The notes under the pieces were generated by a model. It made no database searches. It saw only the letters and a program-made list of their open reading frames with translations, and was not told the DNA's origin. A DNA stretch of 64,000 bases, taken from contig NZ_JAGXJY010000004.1 in the NCBI RefSeq assembly GCF_019091085.1, positions 310,001-374,000 on the forward strand, given 5' to 3'. Positions 1-8,177 of this stretch are shown piece by piece (position 1 is the first letter of the stretch; the number at the start of each line of letters is the position of its first letter). A program made the translations under genes and the position numbers. This DNA is from Mesorhizobium sp. GbtcB19. GTDB taxonomy: Bacteria > Pseudomonadota > Alphaproteobacteria > Rhizobiales > Rhizobiaceae.

Positions 1-161
1 AGCGCCCGGATCACGCGTTCGGCTTCGCGATCGGCCTCCGTTACCGGATCGAAGCTCCCCGCCTCCTTATTGGTGACCGCGCCCTGGCTGCGGAAGCGCG
101 GCAAGGTCTCCGCGGCGGCGGCATGCGCGATGCGCCGCATGAAATCGATGCTGATGTCCAA
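1..161 (-). CDS. hisN: Histidinol-phosphatase / inositol monophosphatase family protein (N-terminal part, cut by window edge)
   Basis: Only about the first 54 residues lie in the window; the gene continues beyond base 1. The reading frame on the minus strand gives MDISIDFMRRIAHAAAAE, then DPVTEADREAE, which is the substrate/metal-proximal N-terminal signature of the inositol monophosphatase superfamily. Rhizobial relatives with this start are annotated as histidinol-phosphatase (last dephosphorylation of histidine synthesis). I place the start at a TTG at 161 because GGGGAGAG lies about 6 bases upstream and no in-frame ATG fits better; the internal ATG would remove the conserved first helix. 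The divergence from inositol or other sugar phosphatases cannot be settled from this fragment. Confidence 0.6.
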   Translation of the reverse strand, partial: MDISIDFMRRIAHAAAAETLPRFRSQGAVTNKEAGSFDPVTEADREAERVIRA

Positions 162-354
162 GTCGCTCTCCCCATTGCGGCCCTTGCCGGCCGCTCTTTC
201 TCGCAGAACCGGCACGCTGAGAATTCGTCAGCCACCAGTTTTCTGTTGCCTGAATGTCACATTCGAACCGCCGAAGCGGAGTTTCCACATCATATTGAAT
301 TAAAAAACCCTGATGTCGATTGACATTTGTGCGCCGCACAATAATTTTGTCATC

Positions 355-372
355 GGACAGGTTTTCCTGTCC
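355..372. promoter_or_regulatory. Small hairpin or operator-like inverted repeat
   Basis: Seven-base perfect arms (GGACAGG and CCTGTCC) flank a TTTT loop. It lies upstream of the leftward hisN-like gene and downstream of the leftward amidohydrolase, so it could be an operator, a transcript end, or chance. No T-run of terminator type follows on either strand. Confidence 0.3.
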
Positions 373-441
373 ATGCCCTCCTTGGGCGTTTCCTCCCTAG
401 ACTTCGACCGTGTCGTGAAAACGATGCGGTCTTTTTTTCGA

Positions 442-485
442 GCAATTCCAGGAAAAGTGTGAAGCGGTTTTCCGTCCGGGATTGC
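442..485. repeat. Dispersed palindromic intergenic repeat, copy A
   Basis: A 44-base imperfect palindrome: GCAATTCC, then GGAAAA, a short loop, TTTTCC and finally GGGATTGC. A second copy with over 85% identity by eye lies at 27841-27884. It follows the 3' end of the leftward amidohydrolase gene. The sequence resembles short repeats that I recall as very common between genes in Mesorhizobium and relatives; the copy number in this genome cannot be judged from the window. Confidence 0.7.
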
Positions 486-517
486 GTTTATTAAAGAACT
501 CGGCGCCGGCCGCGCCG

Positions 518-1483
518 TCATTCGGCCGCGAGCGGCAGATCGACGAAATGATGGTCGGGCATCGACATCAGATCGGCCGCGAAGCGGGTCAGGTCGTCAG
601 CCAAGGCGTCGAAGCCAGCCGATTTCCGGAACGTCCGCTCGTCCATGTAAAGCCCGCGATTGACCTCGACCTGCAGCGCATGCAGATGCCGCGCCGGCCG
701 CCCGTAATGCTCGGTGATGAACCCGCCGGCATATGGCTTGTTGTGCGCCACCGTATAGCCCATCCCGACAAGCAGGCTGATCGCCATTTCCGTGAGCGCC
801 GGCGAGGCCGAAATGCCGAAGCGGTCGCCGATGATGAAATCGGGCCGCGCGCCATTGTCGCCGACGCGGATGCTGGCCGGCATCGAGTGGCAGTCGATCA
901 GCACGGCATAGCCGAACCTGGCATGCGTTCTGGTCAAGAGCCGCTTCAGCGTCTCGTGGTAAGGCTTGTACACCGCCTCGATGCGCCCAACGGCCTCAGA
1001 GAGCGGCAAGCGCCCGGGATAGATGTCGAGCCCTTCGCCCACCAGCTTCGGCACCGTGCCCAGCCCGCCAGCGACGCGCGCCGAGCGGATGTTGCAGAAG
1101 GACGGCACCGGTTCCGCGAACATGCGCGGATCGAGTTCCCAGGGCTCGCGGTTGACGTCGAGATAGGCGCGCGGAAAATTGGCCGCCAGCAGCGGCGCGC
1201 CGAGCGGCACGGCGCCGCCGAAAAGCTCATCGACGTAGCAGTCCTCCGACCGGCGGATGGCGTTGCGGTCGAGCCGCGCCATGGCGAGGAACCGCTCCGG
1301 ATAGTGGCGGCCGCTATGCGGCGAATTGAACAAGAAAGGAACGCGCTGTTCAGCGCCCGATCGGATTTCGAAGGGTGGAACGACCGAAAAATCCTCGGCT
1401 GCCGTCTTCAATTTGCACGAACCAGGAAACAGCACTGCATCATGATGCAAAACTTGCCACCTTGCGCTCTGCATGTCCAGCAT
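518..1483 (-). CDS. N-formylglutamate amidohydrolase family protein
   Basis: Predicted hydrolase of the FGase family (N-formyl-L-glutamate to formate and glutamate, or another N-acyl/gamma-amide substrate). Family marks seen are FNSPHSGRHYP near residue 52, the DCYVDELF stretch, YLDVNREPWELD near 110, and VLIDCHSMP near 195, where the His/Glu residues would bind the metal. The frame opens at ATG 1483 (321 residues), but the family's homology begins only around PFEI at residue 37, so the true start may be the ATG at 1474 or a TTG at about 1411; no strong ribosome-binding site decides this. Position between hisN and cpdR, away from any histidine-degradation genes, suggests a housekeeping role rather than hut catabolism. 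Confidence 0.85.
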   Translation of the reverse strand: MLDMQSARWQVLHHDAVLFPGSCKLKTAAEDFSVVPPFEIRSGAEQRVPFLFNSPHSGRHYPERFLAMARLDRNAIRRSEDCYVDELFGGAVPLGAPLLAANFPRAYLDVNREPWELDPRMFAEPVPSFCNIRSARVAGGLGTVPKLVGEGLDIYPGRLPLSEAVGRIEAVYKPYHETLKRLLTRTHARFGYAVLIDCHSMPASIRVGDNGARPDFIIGDRFGISASPALTEMAISLLVGMGYTVAHNKPYAGGFITEHYGRPARHLHALQVEVNRGLYMDERTFRKSAGFDALADDLTRFAADLMSMPDHHFVDLPLAAE

Positions 1484-1623
1484 TTCAGCGGCAAAACTGC
1501 GCCGCGAACGTCATGCGGCATGCCCTTCATTCACTTGATGTTTACCGACGCATCCTCATATACAGGATGGTTAACGGCCTTGCCCGGCGGCAGGCTTGGG
1601 GCGGGTGATTCGGACGGGACATG

Positions 1624-1986
1624 ATGGCACGCATTCTGCTGGCGGAAGACGATGACGATATGCGCCGCTTCCTCGTCAAGGCGCTGGAGCGCGCCGGCTA
1701 CCAGGTGAGCGATTTCGACAATGGCGCCAGCGCCTATGAGCGGCTGCGCGAGGAGCCTTTCTCGCTGCTTTTGACCGACATCGTCATGCCGGAAATGGAC
1801 GGCATCGAGCTTGCCCGCCGCGCCACCGAGATCGACCCGGACCTCAAGGTGATGTTCATCACCGGCTTTGCCGCGGTGGCGCTCAATCCCGATTCCAAGG
1901 CGCCCAAGGACGCCAAGGTGCTGTCGAAACCCTTCCACCTGCGCGATCTCGTCAACGAGGTCGAGAAGATGCTGCAGGCGGCCTGA
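1624..1986 (+). CDS. cpdR: Single-domain response regulator CpdR
   Basis: A 120-residue stand-alone receiver domain with no output domain. The acidic pocket AEDDDD sits at residues 7-12, the phosphoacceptor is Asp52 in LLTDIVMPEMDG, and the conserved Lys is in VLSKPF. The sequence is very close to what I know of alphaproteobacterial CpdR. When unphosphorylated, CpdR takes ClpXP to the cell pole and primes degradation of cell-cycle factors; phosphorylation through CckA/ChpT blocks it. The chain ends in LQAA; terminal alanines of this kind act as a ClpXP degron in the Caulobacter protein (from memory). Two ATGs are adjacent (1621 and 1624); I take the second because it matches family length. 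The gene stands alone, followed by tRNA-Val. Confidence 0.9.
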   Translation: MARILLAEDDDDMRRFLVKALERAGYQVSDFDNGASAYERLREEPFSLLLTDIVMPEMDGIELARRATEIDPDLKVMFITGFAAVALNPDSKAPKDAKVLSKPFHLRDLVNEVEKMLQAA

Positions 1987-2103
1987 GCCGCCCTTACGGC
2001 TTGCGTCGGCGAGCGTTTCGCCGATGCGACAAACAGAAGCCGTCTTTCCACATTCCCGCTATTGACGTGCCGGATCAAAAGTGGTGTATGCGCGGCTTCG
2101 GAT

Positions 2104-2178
2104 GGGCGTGTAGCTCAGCGGGAGAGCACTGCATTGACATTGCAGGGGTCACAAGTTCAATCCTTGTCACGCCCACCA
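2104..2178 (+). tRNA. tRNA-Val (GAC anticodon)
   Basis: A full cloverleaf can be drawn. Acceptor GGGCGTG pairs with CACGCCC; the D arm is GCTC AGCGGG AGAGC; the anticodon stem CTGCA/TGCAG carries the loop TTGACAT with anticodon GAC; the T arm is ACAAG TTCAATC CTTGT; and a genomically encoded CCA ends at 2178. It reads valine GUC/GUU codons. The tRNA lies 117 bases after cpdR. Confidence 0.97.
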
Positions 2179-2239
2179 TCCTTTCAATAAGTCAGTCCCC
2201 GTCTGGCAACAGTATTCTCTGCAGAGCCGCTTATGGCTG

Positions 2240-2533
2240 CTAGCCGAGATCCCCCTCGAACATCACAAGCGTGCGATTCGATGCCTTGACCGCGAAGCGC
2301 ATGGCTTCCTCATAGGCCGGGTCGGCGTAGCAGGCCTTGGCGATCTCAAGCGACGGGAATTCCACCAGAATCATGCGCTTGGCGTCGCGCGCCTCGATCA
2401 GCAGCGGCGGCTGCTTCGTCGTGTTCGTCCTTGCCTGGTATTTTTCGCCGATCGGCTTCCAGAGCCGGCCATACTCGGCCTGCGCCTCCTGGTCCGAAAT
2501 CTCGGTGCCGACGATGAGCCAGTATCCCTTCAC
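2240..2533 (-). CDS. DUF1330 domain-containing protein
   Basis: A 97-residue ferredoxin-like (dimeric alpha-beta barrel) protein. Family marks are GYWLI at the start, GRLWKPI, a GG-less central strand ending IEARDAKRMILVEFPSLE, and AKACYADPAYEEAMRFA, the typical DUF1330 C-terminal helix. No function is established for the family. The GTG at 2533 is chosen because GAGGAG lies about 9 bases upstream and the protein then starts exactly at the family boundary; the open frame upstream of it is unrelated and overlaps an SDR remnant. The gene has no clear operon partner. Confidence 0.8.
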   Translation of the reverse strand: MKGYWLIVGTEISDQEAQAEYGRLWKPIGEKYQARTNTTKQPPLLIEARDAKRMILVEFPSLEIAKACYADPAYEEAMRFAVKASNRTLVMFEGDLG

Positions 2534-2546
2534 GCTGAAGCGCTCC

Positions 2547-2690
2547 TCAATGATTGCAGTCCTGCACCATGAACGCGCCGCCATTGATGTGCAACAAATG
2601 TCCGGTGACGAACTTGCCCTTGTCCGATGCGAGATCGAGGCAGGCATTGGCCACGTCCTCGGCGGTCCCAGCCAGGACGCAAGCTGCCGT
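2547..2690 (-). pseudogene. C-terminal remnant of a short-chain dehydrogenase/reductase gene
   Basis: Reading the minus strand in the frame that ends with TGA at 2547-2549 gives GTAEDVANACLDLASDKG, then FVTGHLLHINGGAFMVQ. This is the characteristic end of an SDR (the segment after the active site, with the TG.....DGG-like strand). Upstream of about 2690 the homology stops and no Rossmann start, NNAG or YxxxK motif is found in any frame, so only about the last 45 codons survive. It abuts the DUF1330 gene, whose ribosome-binding site overlaps the SDR stop region. Confidence 0.7.
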
Positions 2691-2888
2691 TGTCCGCTTG
2701 CCTCGGACGTGCTTGCATTATTGCCTGAACCCCATTCGCAGCGCGGCGATTGAATAGAAACGTGACACGATCCTAATATAACGCTACGCAAGGCCAAATT
2801 CGGGGGGGATCGTTCTTATTCCGACAAGGATCCAGCTCTTCGGTCAGCCAGCCATATCAAGCGGACCGCCAACCGCCAGTCCCGATCC

Positions 2889-5168
2889 ATGAGCGCTGGC
2901 CGCGAAAAGCGCCCGGTCTGGGTGCGCGTCTATCGTGAGCTCAAGCGGGCGGGCAGATATGCCGGTGCGCCGCTTGCCACCCTCGCCCGGCTGCGCGAAC
3001 GGGCGGTAAGCAAAGCCGCGCGCAATCGTCTGATACGACAGCGCGTCGATGCCGCACGCAAGGCCTATCAGGCGTCGCAATCCGAGCCGGCGGAGGACAG
3101 CTTCATGCTCGTCCGCATCATCGGCAACGATCTGGAACCGCGCCACAGGAAAGGCCAGTCCTACGACAATGTCCGGTTCATCCTGGACAACGAACCGGCC
3201 TTTTTGGACTGCGGGAAAGTCTGGATCGTCAACCGCATCATCGACCCCGACGAGGAAGCGCGCCTCGTCGACCTGCTGCAGAGCCGCGGTCAAAGCTTTC
3301 ACCTCATACCGTTCGACCTCGAAGCCTATCGGCAAATTCCCTGGAACACCGACGGGCTGGCGGCGAACGAATCGCGGTTCGCCAACGCCGACAACCGGCC
3401 GGGCGGACAGAATGCGTCGCGTTACGAAACGCATCTGCGGCGCCGCAAGAACCTCTATGCGATGAACAACAACGGCGCGCGCAACGCGGCGCTGGAAATT
3501 GCCCGCGGGCGTGCCAGATGGCTGATGCCCTGGGACGGCAATTGCTATCTGACACAGGCCGCCTTCCAGCAGATCCGGACGGCGATCGAGCAGCATCCCT
3601 ATTTCCGCTATGTCGTCGTGCCGATGGCGCGCATCGTCGACAACGCGCTGCTTCTCGACGCGACATTCAGACCGGAGGCGAGCGAAGAGCCGCAGATCAT
3701 TTTCCGCAGCGATACGACCGAGCTTTTCGACGAGACATATGGCTACGGGCGCCGGCCGAAGATCGAAATGCTGTGGCGGCTCGGCGTGCCCGGACCATGG
3801 GACCGCTTCCGCAACGACGCATGGGATTTCCCGCGCCCTCGCCTTGCGCAGGATGCCGGGCTTTTCCAAACCGCGGGCTGGGTTGCGCGCCTGGATTCGG
3901 GGCGTGCGCATCTGGAAATCGGCCGCGCCGGTTTCCGCGCCCGCCTGGGCAAGCGCGACGAGGCGATCGTCGGCATGCTCGACCGATGCGACGCAAGCGC
4001 GATCGCCGAAAAGCTCGATCCGGCGCGCCTGGCCTTTTATGACGAGGACAGGCTCGCCGCCGCGCGCCGGGGACAAGGCCCGCAGGTCCAAAAGGAGCTG
4101 CGCGTCCACGCCGAGCAGGCGCTTCTGCGCGGACCGTTCAGCGTCATGGACAAGAGCGGCCGTGCCCCCAGCGGCGACCCGCACGATTATTTCCAGCCGG
4201 CCCCTTATTGGTGGCCGGATCCTCGCAAGCCGGATGGCCTTCCCTTCACCCGGCGCGACGGCGAACATGCCCCCGGTACCGCATTGTATTCGGCGGGCAG
4301 CGAAGCCTACGACCGGACGCGCCTGCAACGGGTTCTCGACGACACCACCGTGCTTGCCCTGGCGGCGACCGTGCTCGGCGAGCCGCGATTCGCAAGTCAT
4401 GCCGCGCGGCTCATCCGCACATGGTTCTTGGACCCGGCGACCAGAATGAACCCGAACATGCGCTATGCGCAGGTGCGGTGGGGGCGCGACCACAATGAAG
4501 GTCCGGGATACGGCATCCTCGAGCTTGCGGACCTGTACTTCGTTCTCGATGCCGTCAGGTTGATCGAGCGAAGCGGGGCGCTGGACGAACGGGACGGCCA
4601 GGCCTTCAGGGCCTGGCTGCGGTCATATTGCCAATGGCTGGATACAGCGCCGGCCGCGATTTTCGAATTCTACCGGCTGAACAATCACGGCGTTTTCTTC
4701 GACCTGCAACGGACGGCCATCGCGGCGTTCCTGGGCGACGGCGCGGCGCTTGCGAAAGCGGGGCTCCATGCCCGCGAACGGATCGCCGAGCAGATCGCGG
4801 CCGACGGCCGCCTGCCCGAGGAACTGTCGCGCACGCGCCCGAGGCACTACGTTATGTTTGCCTTGCAGGGCTGGACAGCGCTGGCGCGAATCCTGTCTTC
4901 GGTCGGCGACGATCTCTGGGCGTATCGGGCGAAGGACGGACAGGGGCTTGTCGAGGCTCTGCGCTGGGCGGCAGCACATGCCGATACGCTGGCCACGATG
5001 GAAGGCGAAACATTCGATCGGGAGCGCATCCGGCCCTTACTGGACGATCTGGCGCGGCATCGTGCCGACGACGAAACCGTGCCGGCGGGCGAACAACCGG
5101 AAGCAGCCAAGCTGCTCTTCCATCCGGACTGCGCGATCCCGCCATTCTGGATATGGCGTCGGGCCTGA
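2889..5168 (+). CDS. Two-domain protein: glycosyltransferase-like N-terminus and alginate-lyase-family C-terminus
   Basis: A 759-residue protein without a signal peptide or membrane helix. Residues about 73-330 begin FMLVRIIGNDLEPRH and contain KVWIVNRIID and WLMPWDGN; this looks like a GT-A nucleotide-sugar transferase fold, with the WD residues in place of a DxD, but the assignment is tentative. Residues about 390-755 carry alginate-lyase (PF05426-type) marks: DYFQPAPYWWPDP, GLPFTRRDG, RTWFLDPATRMNPNMRYAQ, GRDHNEGPGYGILEL and LNNHGVFFDLQ. The natural substrate is probably a uronate-containing or other acidic glycan, but a cytoplasmic lyase fused to a transferase is unusual. ATG 2889 has only a weak ribosome-binding site. 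It ends 4 bases before a convergent predicted fucosyltransferase, with GDP-fucose genes beyond. Confidence 0.75.
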   Translation: MSAGREKRPVWVRVYRELKRAGRYAGAPLATLARLRERAVSKAARNRLIRQRVDAARKAYQASQSEPAEDSFMLVRIIGNDLEPRHRKGQSYDNVRFILDNEPAFLDCGKVWIVNRIIDPDEEARLVDLLQSRGQSFHLIPFDLEAYRQIPWNTDGLAANESRFANADNRPGGQNASRYETHLRRRKNLYAMNNNGARNAALEIARGRARWLMPWDGNCYLTQAAFQQIRTAIEQHPYFRYVVVPMARIVDNALLLDATFRPEASEEPQIIFRSDTTELFDETYGYGRRPKIEMLWRLGVPGPWDRFRNDAWDFPRPRLAQDAGLFQTAGWVARLDSGRAHLEIGRAGFRARLGKRDEAIVGMLDRCDASAIAEKLDPARLAFYDEDRLAAARRGQGPQVQKELRVHAEQALLRGPFSVMDKSGRAPSGDPHDYFQPAPYWWPDPRKPDGLPFTRRDGEHAPGTALYSAGSEAYDRTRLQRVLDDTTVLALAATVLGEPRFASHAARLIRTWFLDPATRMNPNMRYAQVRWGRDHNEGPGYGILELADLYFVLDAVRLIERSGALDERDGQAFRAWLRSYCQWLDTAPAAIFEFYRLNNHGVFFDLQRTAIAAFLGDGAALAKAGLHARERIAEQIAADGRLPEELSRTRPRHYVMFALQGWTALARILSSVGDDLWAYRAKDGQGLVEALRWAAAHADTLATMEGETFDRERIRPLLDDLARHRADDETVPAGEQPEAAKLLFHPDCAIPPFWIWRRA

Positions 5169-5172
5169 TTGC

Positions 5173-6594
5173 TCATTTTGCTCCAGGACCGCGCCTTGCC
5201 GTCAAGGCCGACCGGATCACCAGCTCATTCTCTTGAAAGAGCCTGTTGGCAGGCTCCGCCTGCAATGACAGAGCGGCCATCGCCAGCGCGGCCTCCGTTT
5301 TGCCCAGAGCCGCGTGAAGGGTATGGGCCGCGCATGCGGCTGCATAGGCATGGGAGGCGCTGCCCGCGGCAATGTAAAGATCGAAGTCGTTCGCCATGAC
5401 AAAGCCGCGCCATGAACGGCTGGTCAACAGCTTCATGATCTCGGTCGGGGCTTCGCCGGAAGCATCGAACTCCCTTGTCATGAACCTCCTCAGGATCGCA
5501 TCGCCTGACGCATAGTTCTTTTCGCGAAAATGGCTCGCCGCGATCTTCAGCGCATAGGCACGGTTGTCCGGATCGAGTGCCAAGGCCTTTTCAAGGATTT
5601 CCCTGGCCTCACCCGGGCTGATCCCGCCTTCCAGCAGGTAGAAGGCCCATTGGTAGCCAAAGGCCGCCTCCAGCGGATGGTAGTCGGATTGCCGGGCTTT
5701 CAATTCCTCGAGGATCATGCCCGCCGCCCGGTGTCCATTGAACAGGGCCTTGGGTCTCAGGACCGGAGCGCCGCCCATCACCGAGGCGATGGTCGCGAAC
5801 ACGCTGCTTCCCGCGTAGATTTGCCGGCACAGCGCCATCAGCGCCATCTCGAAAAACGCCCTGAGCGTCTCATCGGCGAATTCGTTCGCTCCGAAATCCT
5901 CGGCGAGGAAGGCGCCCGTCTCCGATTTCAGATAGGCAAGCATCGCCCGGTCCTGGCCGACAAGCAGGGTCGCAAGGCCCTTCGATGCAAGCTTCGAGAC
6001 GATCGCCCTGGCCAGTGGGGCGGGAATGGCCTTTTCGCCGAATTCCAGCCTTGAACGATAAGAACCATAGACGATGTCGCCGCTGCGCAGATGGAGCGCC
6101 GCCATCGGCCGCGAAAACCGCCGCTTTTTGGCGGCGGCGATGGCGGCCGCCACGGGCGCGGAAAAGCCGAGCGCGGCGAATGCCTCATGTCTCCATCTGG
6201 CCCGCCTGCTGGCCGCCATCCTGGCCTTGAACCAGCCGTGCCGCAGCGATTTCAGGATCTGGAAATCATTGCAGATCCACCCTTGCAGATCGGATTGGGC
6301 CGCTTCTGCCTCGAGGCTCTTGCGGGTGAACCTGATGCCCTCGATAGTGGAGAACCGGGCCGCGTCTATCTCCTCTCCCAGCCAGTGCTTCTCGATGAAG
6401 GCGGCGGAAAACACCTTGTCGACCCGGTCGACCGCGTGGAATTGCATGTCCGCGATGGATTGTCCGTTCCAGGTAAATCCGAAACGGCATCCCAGATTGT
6501 CGGCGAGGCATTTTGCATTGACGATCGCGACCAGACGCCCTCCGAGGCCGTCCTCCCTGGTCGCCGCGAAGATCTTCGTGGAGAAGTCACTCAA
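5173..6594 (-). CDS. Predicted fucosyltransferase-like protein with TPR-like C-terminus (copy 1)
   Basis: A 473-residue soluble protein. The N-terminal REDGLGGRLVAIVNAKCLA and GFTWN resemble the GLGN-type loop that opens fucosyltransferase folds, and MAALHLRSGDIVYG near residue 170 matches the HxRxGD-type motif that binds GDP-fucose in GT11/GT23-like enzymes. Residues after about 320 form helical repeats, including EAREILEKALALDPDN, of tetratricopeptide type. It is the paralogue of the gene at 6717-8177, with roughly half the residues identical by eye across the full length. It lies last in a leftward run gmd-fcl-copy 2-copy 1, so a GDP-L-fucose donor is a reasonable inference. It converges on the lyase-fusion gene. 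Confidence 0.65.
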   Translation of the reverse strand: MSDFSTKIFAATREDGLGGRLVAIVNAKCLADNLGCRFGFTWNGQSIADMQFHAVDRVDKVFSAAFIEKHWLGEEIDAARFSTIEGIRFTRKSLEAEAAQSDLQGWICNDFQILKSLRHGWFKARMAASRRARWRHEAFAALGFSAPVAAAIAAAKKRRFSRPMAALHLRSGDIVYGSYRSRLEFGEKAIPAPLARAIVSKLASKGLATLLVGQDRAMLAYLKSETGAFLAEDFGANEFADETLRAFFEMALMALCRQIYAGSSVFATIASVMGGAPVLRPKALFNGHRAAGMILEELKARQSDYHPLEAAFGYQWAFYLLEGGISPGEAREILEKALALDPDNRAYALKIAASHFREKNYASGDAILRRFMTREFDASGEAPTEIMKLLTSRSWRGFVMANDFDLYIAAGSASHAYAAACAAHTLHAALGKTEAALAMAALSLQAEPANRLFQENELVIRSALTARRGPGAK

Positions 6595-6620
6595 GCCTAA
6601 TCAACCCTGCATGCCGGGGC

Positions 6621-6716
6621 ACATATCGCCGATGGCTGGATACCGCGCCAGCCGCGATATTGGAATTCCATCCGGACTGCGCGATCCGGCCATTCTGGAT
6701 CTGGCGGCGGCCCTGA
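6621..6716 (+). pseudogene. Collapsed second copy of the alginate-lyase-like gene (32-codon scar)
   Basis: This stretch reads, in one frame to a TGA, TYRRWLDTAPAAILEF followed directly by HPDCAIRPFWIWRRP. The first half matches SYCQWLDTAPAAIFEF (codons from about 4627) and the second half matches FHPDCAIPPFWIWRRA plus the stop (to 5168) of the intact lyase-like gene. About 450 bases between them are missing, and the join keeps frame. The scar sits right against the 3' end of the second predicted fucosyltransferase, as the intact lyase does against the first. It is therefore the residue of a duplicated lyase/transferase pair. Confidence 0.85.
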
Positions 6717-8177
6717 CTACCTCGCTCCAAGACTACGCAGCCAGGCGATCCGCCATCTTGCCTTGGCGATCAGGCCGGACTTCGGTCTCTTGCCTTGCAG
6801 GATGCGTTGCCTGACCTTCCTCACGATCGGATCGGCCGGAGCGGCATTCACCGCCCGACGCGCCATCGCCAGCGCCCTCTCCTGGTCCGTCGTCGTTTGC
6901 TGGAGGATCCAGGCAGAACATGCCGCTGCGTAGGGATAGCCTGCTTCACCGGCGGCATGGAAGAACTCGAAATCCGCCGCGAACGGATATCTGCGGAACA
7001 GCATCTCGCCGAGCAGTTGCATGATCGCCAGCGGGATTTTAGGGCGTTCCCGAAACTGCCGGGTCATTACGGATTTCAGCACCGCTTCGCCCGCGGCATA
7101 GTCGCGTTCGCGAAAGCAGATCGACGCGATCTTCAGGGCATAGGCATGGTTTTGCGGATCGAGCGCATAGGCCTTGTCCAGGATCTCACGCGCCTTAGGA
7201 GCCGGAAGCTTGCCTTCCATCGCCAGGAACGCGGACTGATAGCCGAAGGCCGCTTCGCGCGGATGATAATCCGCCTGGCGAGCACGCAGTTCATCGAGGA
7301 TGATCCCCGCGGCCTTTGGCGCGTCGAACAAGGCAGTCGTCCGCATGAGCGGCGCATCTCCCATCAGCGACGCGATCTCGGCGAAGACGCTGCTTCCCGA
7401 ATAGATTTGCCGGCAGCGCGCCGCGAGCGACATTTCGAAGAACGATTTCAGGGTCTCGTCCGTAAATGCGTCGGCGCCGAAATCGCTGGTCAGCATTGCC
7501 CCGGTTTCTGCCCGGAGATAGTCGAGCGTCGGACGGTGCTGCCCTATCAGCAGCGTCTCGAGGCCTCGCGACGAAAGCTCCGAAACGATCGCCCGCACGA
7601 GCGTGGAAGGGATGACCTTGTCGGCGAAGACCAGGCTGGCGCGATGCTTGCCGTGGACGATATCGCCGCTGCGCAAATGGAGCGCTGCCATCGGTCCAGG
7701 GATTCGGCTCCGGGCGGCGGCGGCAATCGCTTCCTTCACTGGCGCCGCATAGTCGAAACCGCGCAACGTCTCCGCCCGCTTCGCAAGCTGCGGCGCATCG
7801 CTTTGCAGGACGTCGATGCCGTCGCAGATCCAGCCGCGCAGCTTCTTCTCTTTCGCCACTTCGGCGAGGTTGCGTCCGGCAAGGGTGGCCAGATCGAGCA
7901 TGCCGAAGTCGGATGCCTTGACGCTTTCGCCCAGCCAGTGCCTCTCGATGAAATCGGCTGAAAAAATCCCGTCGGCGACGTCGACGATATGAAACGCCTT
8001 GTCGGCCGCGCGCTTGCGATTCCAGGTGAAGCCGAAGCGGTAGCCGAAAGTGTCGGCCAGCGCCTTGGCGTTCGCCATTGCCAGAAGGCGGCCGCCCAGC
8101 CCGTCAGTCCTGGTGGCGGCAATCAGCGTCGAAGCCGGATCAGACGGCGCCAAGACGGATGCCGCCCTTCTCGACAT
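6717..8177 (-). CDS. Predicted fucosyltransferase-like protein with TPR-like C-terminus (copy 2)
   Basis: Paralogue of the protein at 5173-6594. It shares TRTDGLGGRLLAMANAKALA, RFGFTWN, GPMAALHLRSGDIVHG and the helical repeat segment KAREILDKAYALDPQNH. The HxRxGD-type motif suggests a GDP-fucose-dependent transferase; acceptor unknown. The open frame extends further upstream, but homology to copy 1 begins only near 8150, so I use the ATG at 8177; a TTG at 8153 is also possible. Either start overlaps the last codons of fcl, which suggests translational coupling with the GDP-fucose synthesis genes. The basic C-terminal tail (GKRPKSGLIAKARWR) is absent from copy 1. Confidence 0.65.
   Translation of the reverse strand: MSRRAASVLAPSDPASTLIAATRTDGLGGRLLAMANAKALADTFGYRFGFTWNRKRAADKAFHIVDVADGIFSADFIERHWLGESVKASDFGMLDLATLAGRNLAEVAKEKKLRGWICDGIDVLQSDAPQLAKRAETLRGFDYAAPVKEAIAAAARSRIPGPMAALHLRSGDIVHGKHRASLVFADKVIPSTLVRAIVSELSSRGLETLLIGQHRPTLDYLRAETGAMLTSDFGADAFTDETLKSFFEMSLAARCRQIYSGSSVFAEIASLMGDAPLMRTTALFDAPKAAGIILDELRARQADYHPREAAFGYQSAFLAMEGKLPAPKAREILDKAYALDPQNHAYALKIASICFRERDYAAGEAVLKSVMTRQFRERPKIPLAIMQLLGEMLFRRYPFAADFEFFHAAGEAGYPYAAACSAWILQQTTTDQERALAMARRAVNAAPADPIVRKVRQRILQGKRPKSGLIAKARWRIAWLRSLGAR

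Larger units (their letters stand above)
162..517. other. Noncoding interval between hisN-like gene and the amidohydrolase
   Basis: About 355 bases without a credible gene. It is AT-richer than its surroundings and should hold the promoter of the leftward hisN-like gene. Two structures are visible: a short perfect hairpin at 355-372 and a copy of a dispersed palindromic repeat at 442-485, both listed separately. Short open frames here show no recognisable family or ribosome-binding site. Confidence 0.6.

Noticed and set aside
1987..2040. Terminator after cpdR
   Set aside because: A six-base stem (CGGCGA/TCGCCG) is present but no T-run follows and the loop is poor.
2240..2797. 185-residue form of the DUF1330 protein
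   Set aside because: The extra N-terminus reads the SDR remnant in a wrong frame, and GTG 2533 has a good ribosome-binding site.
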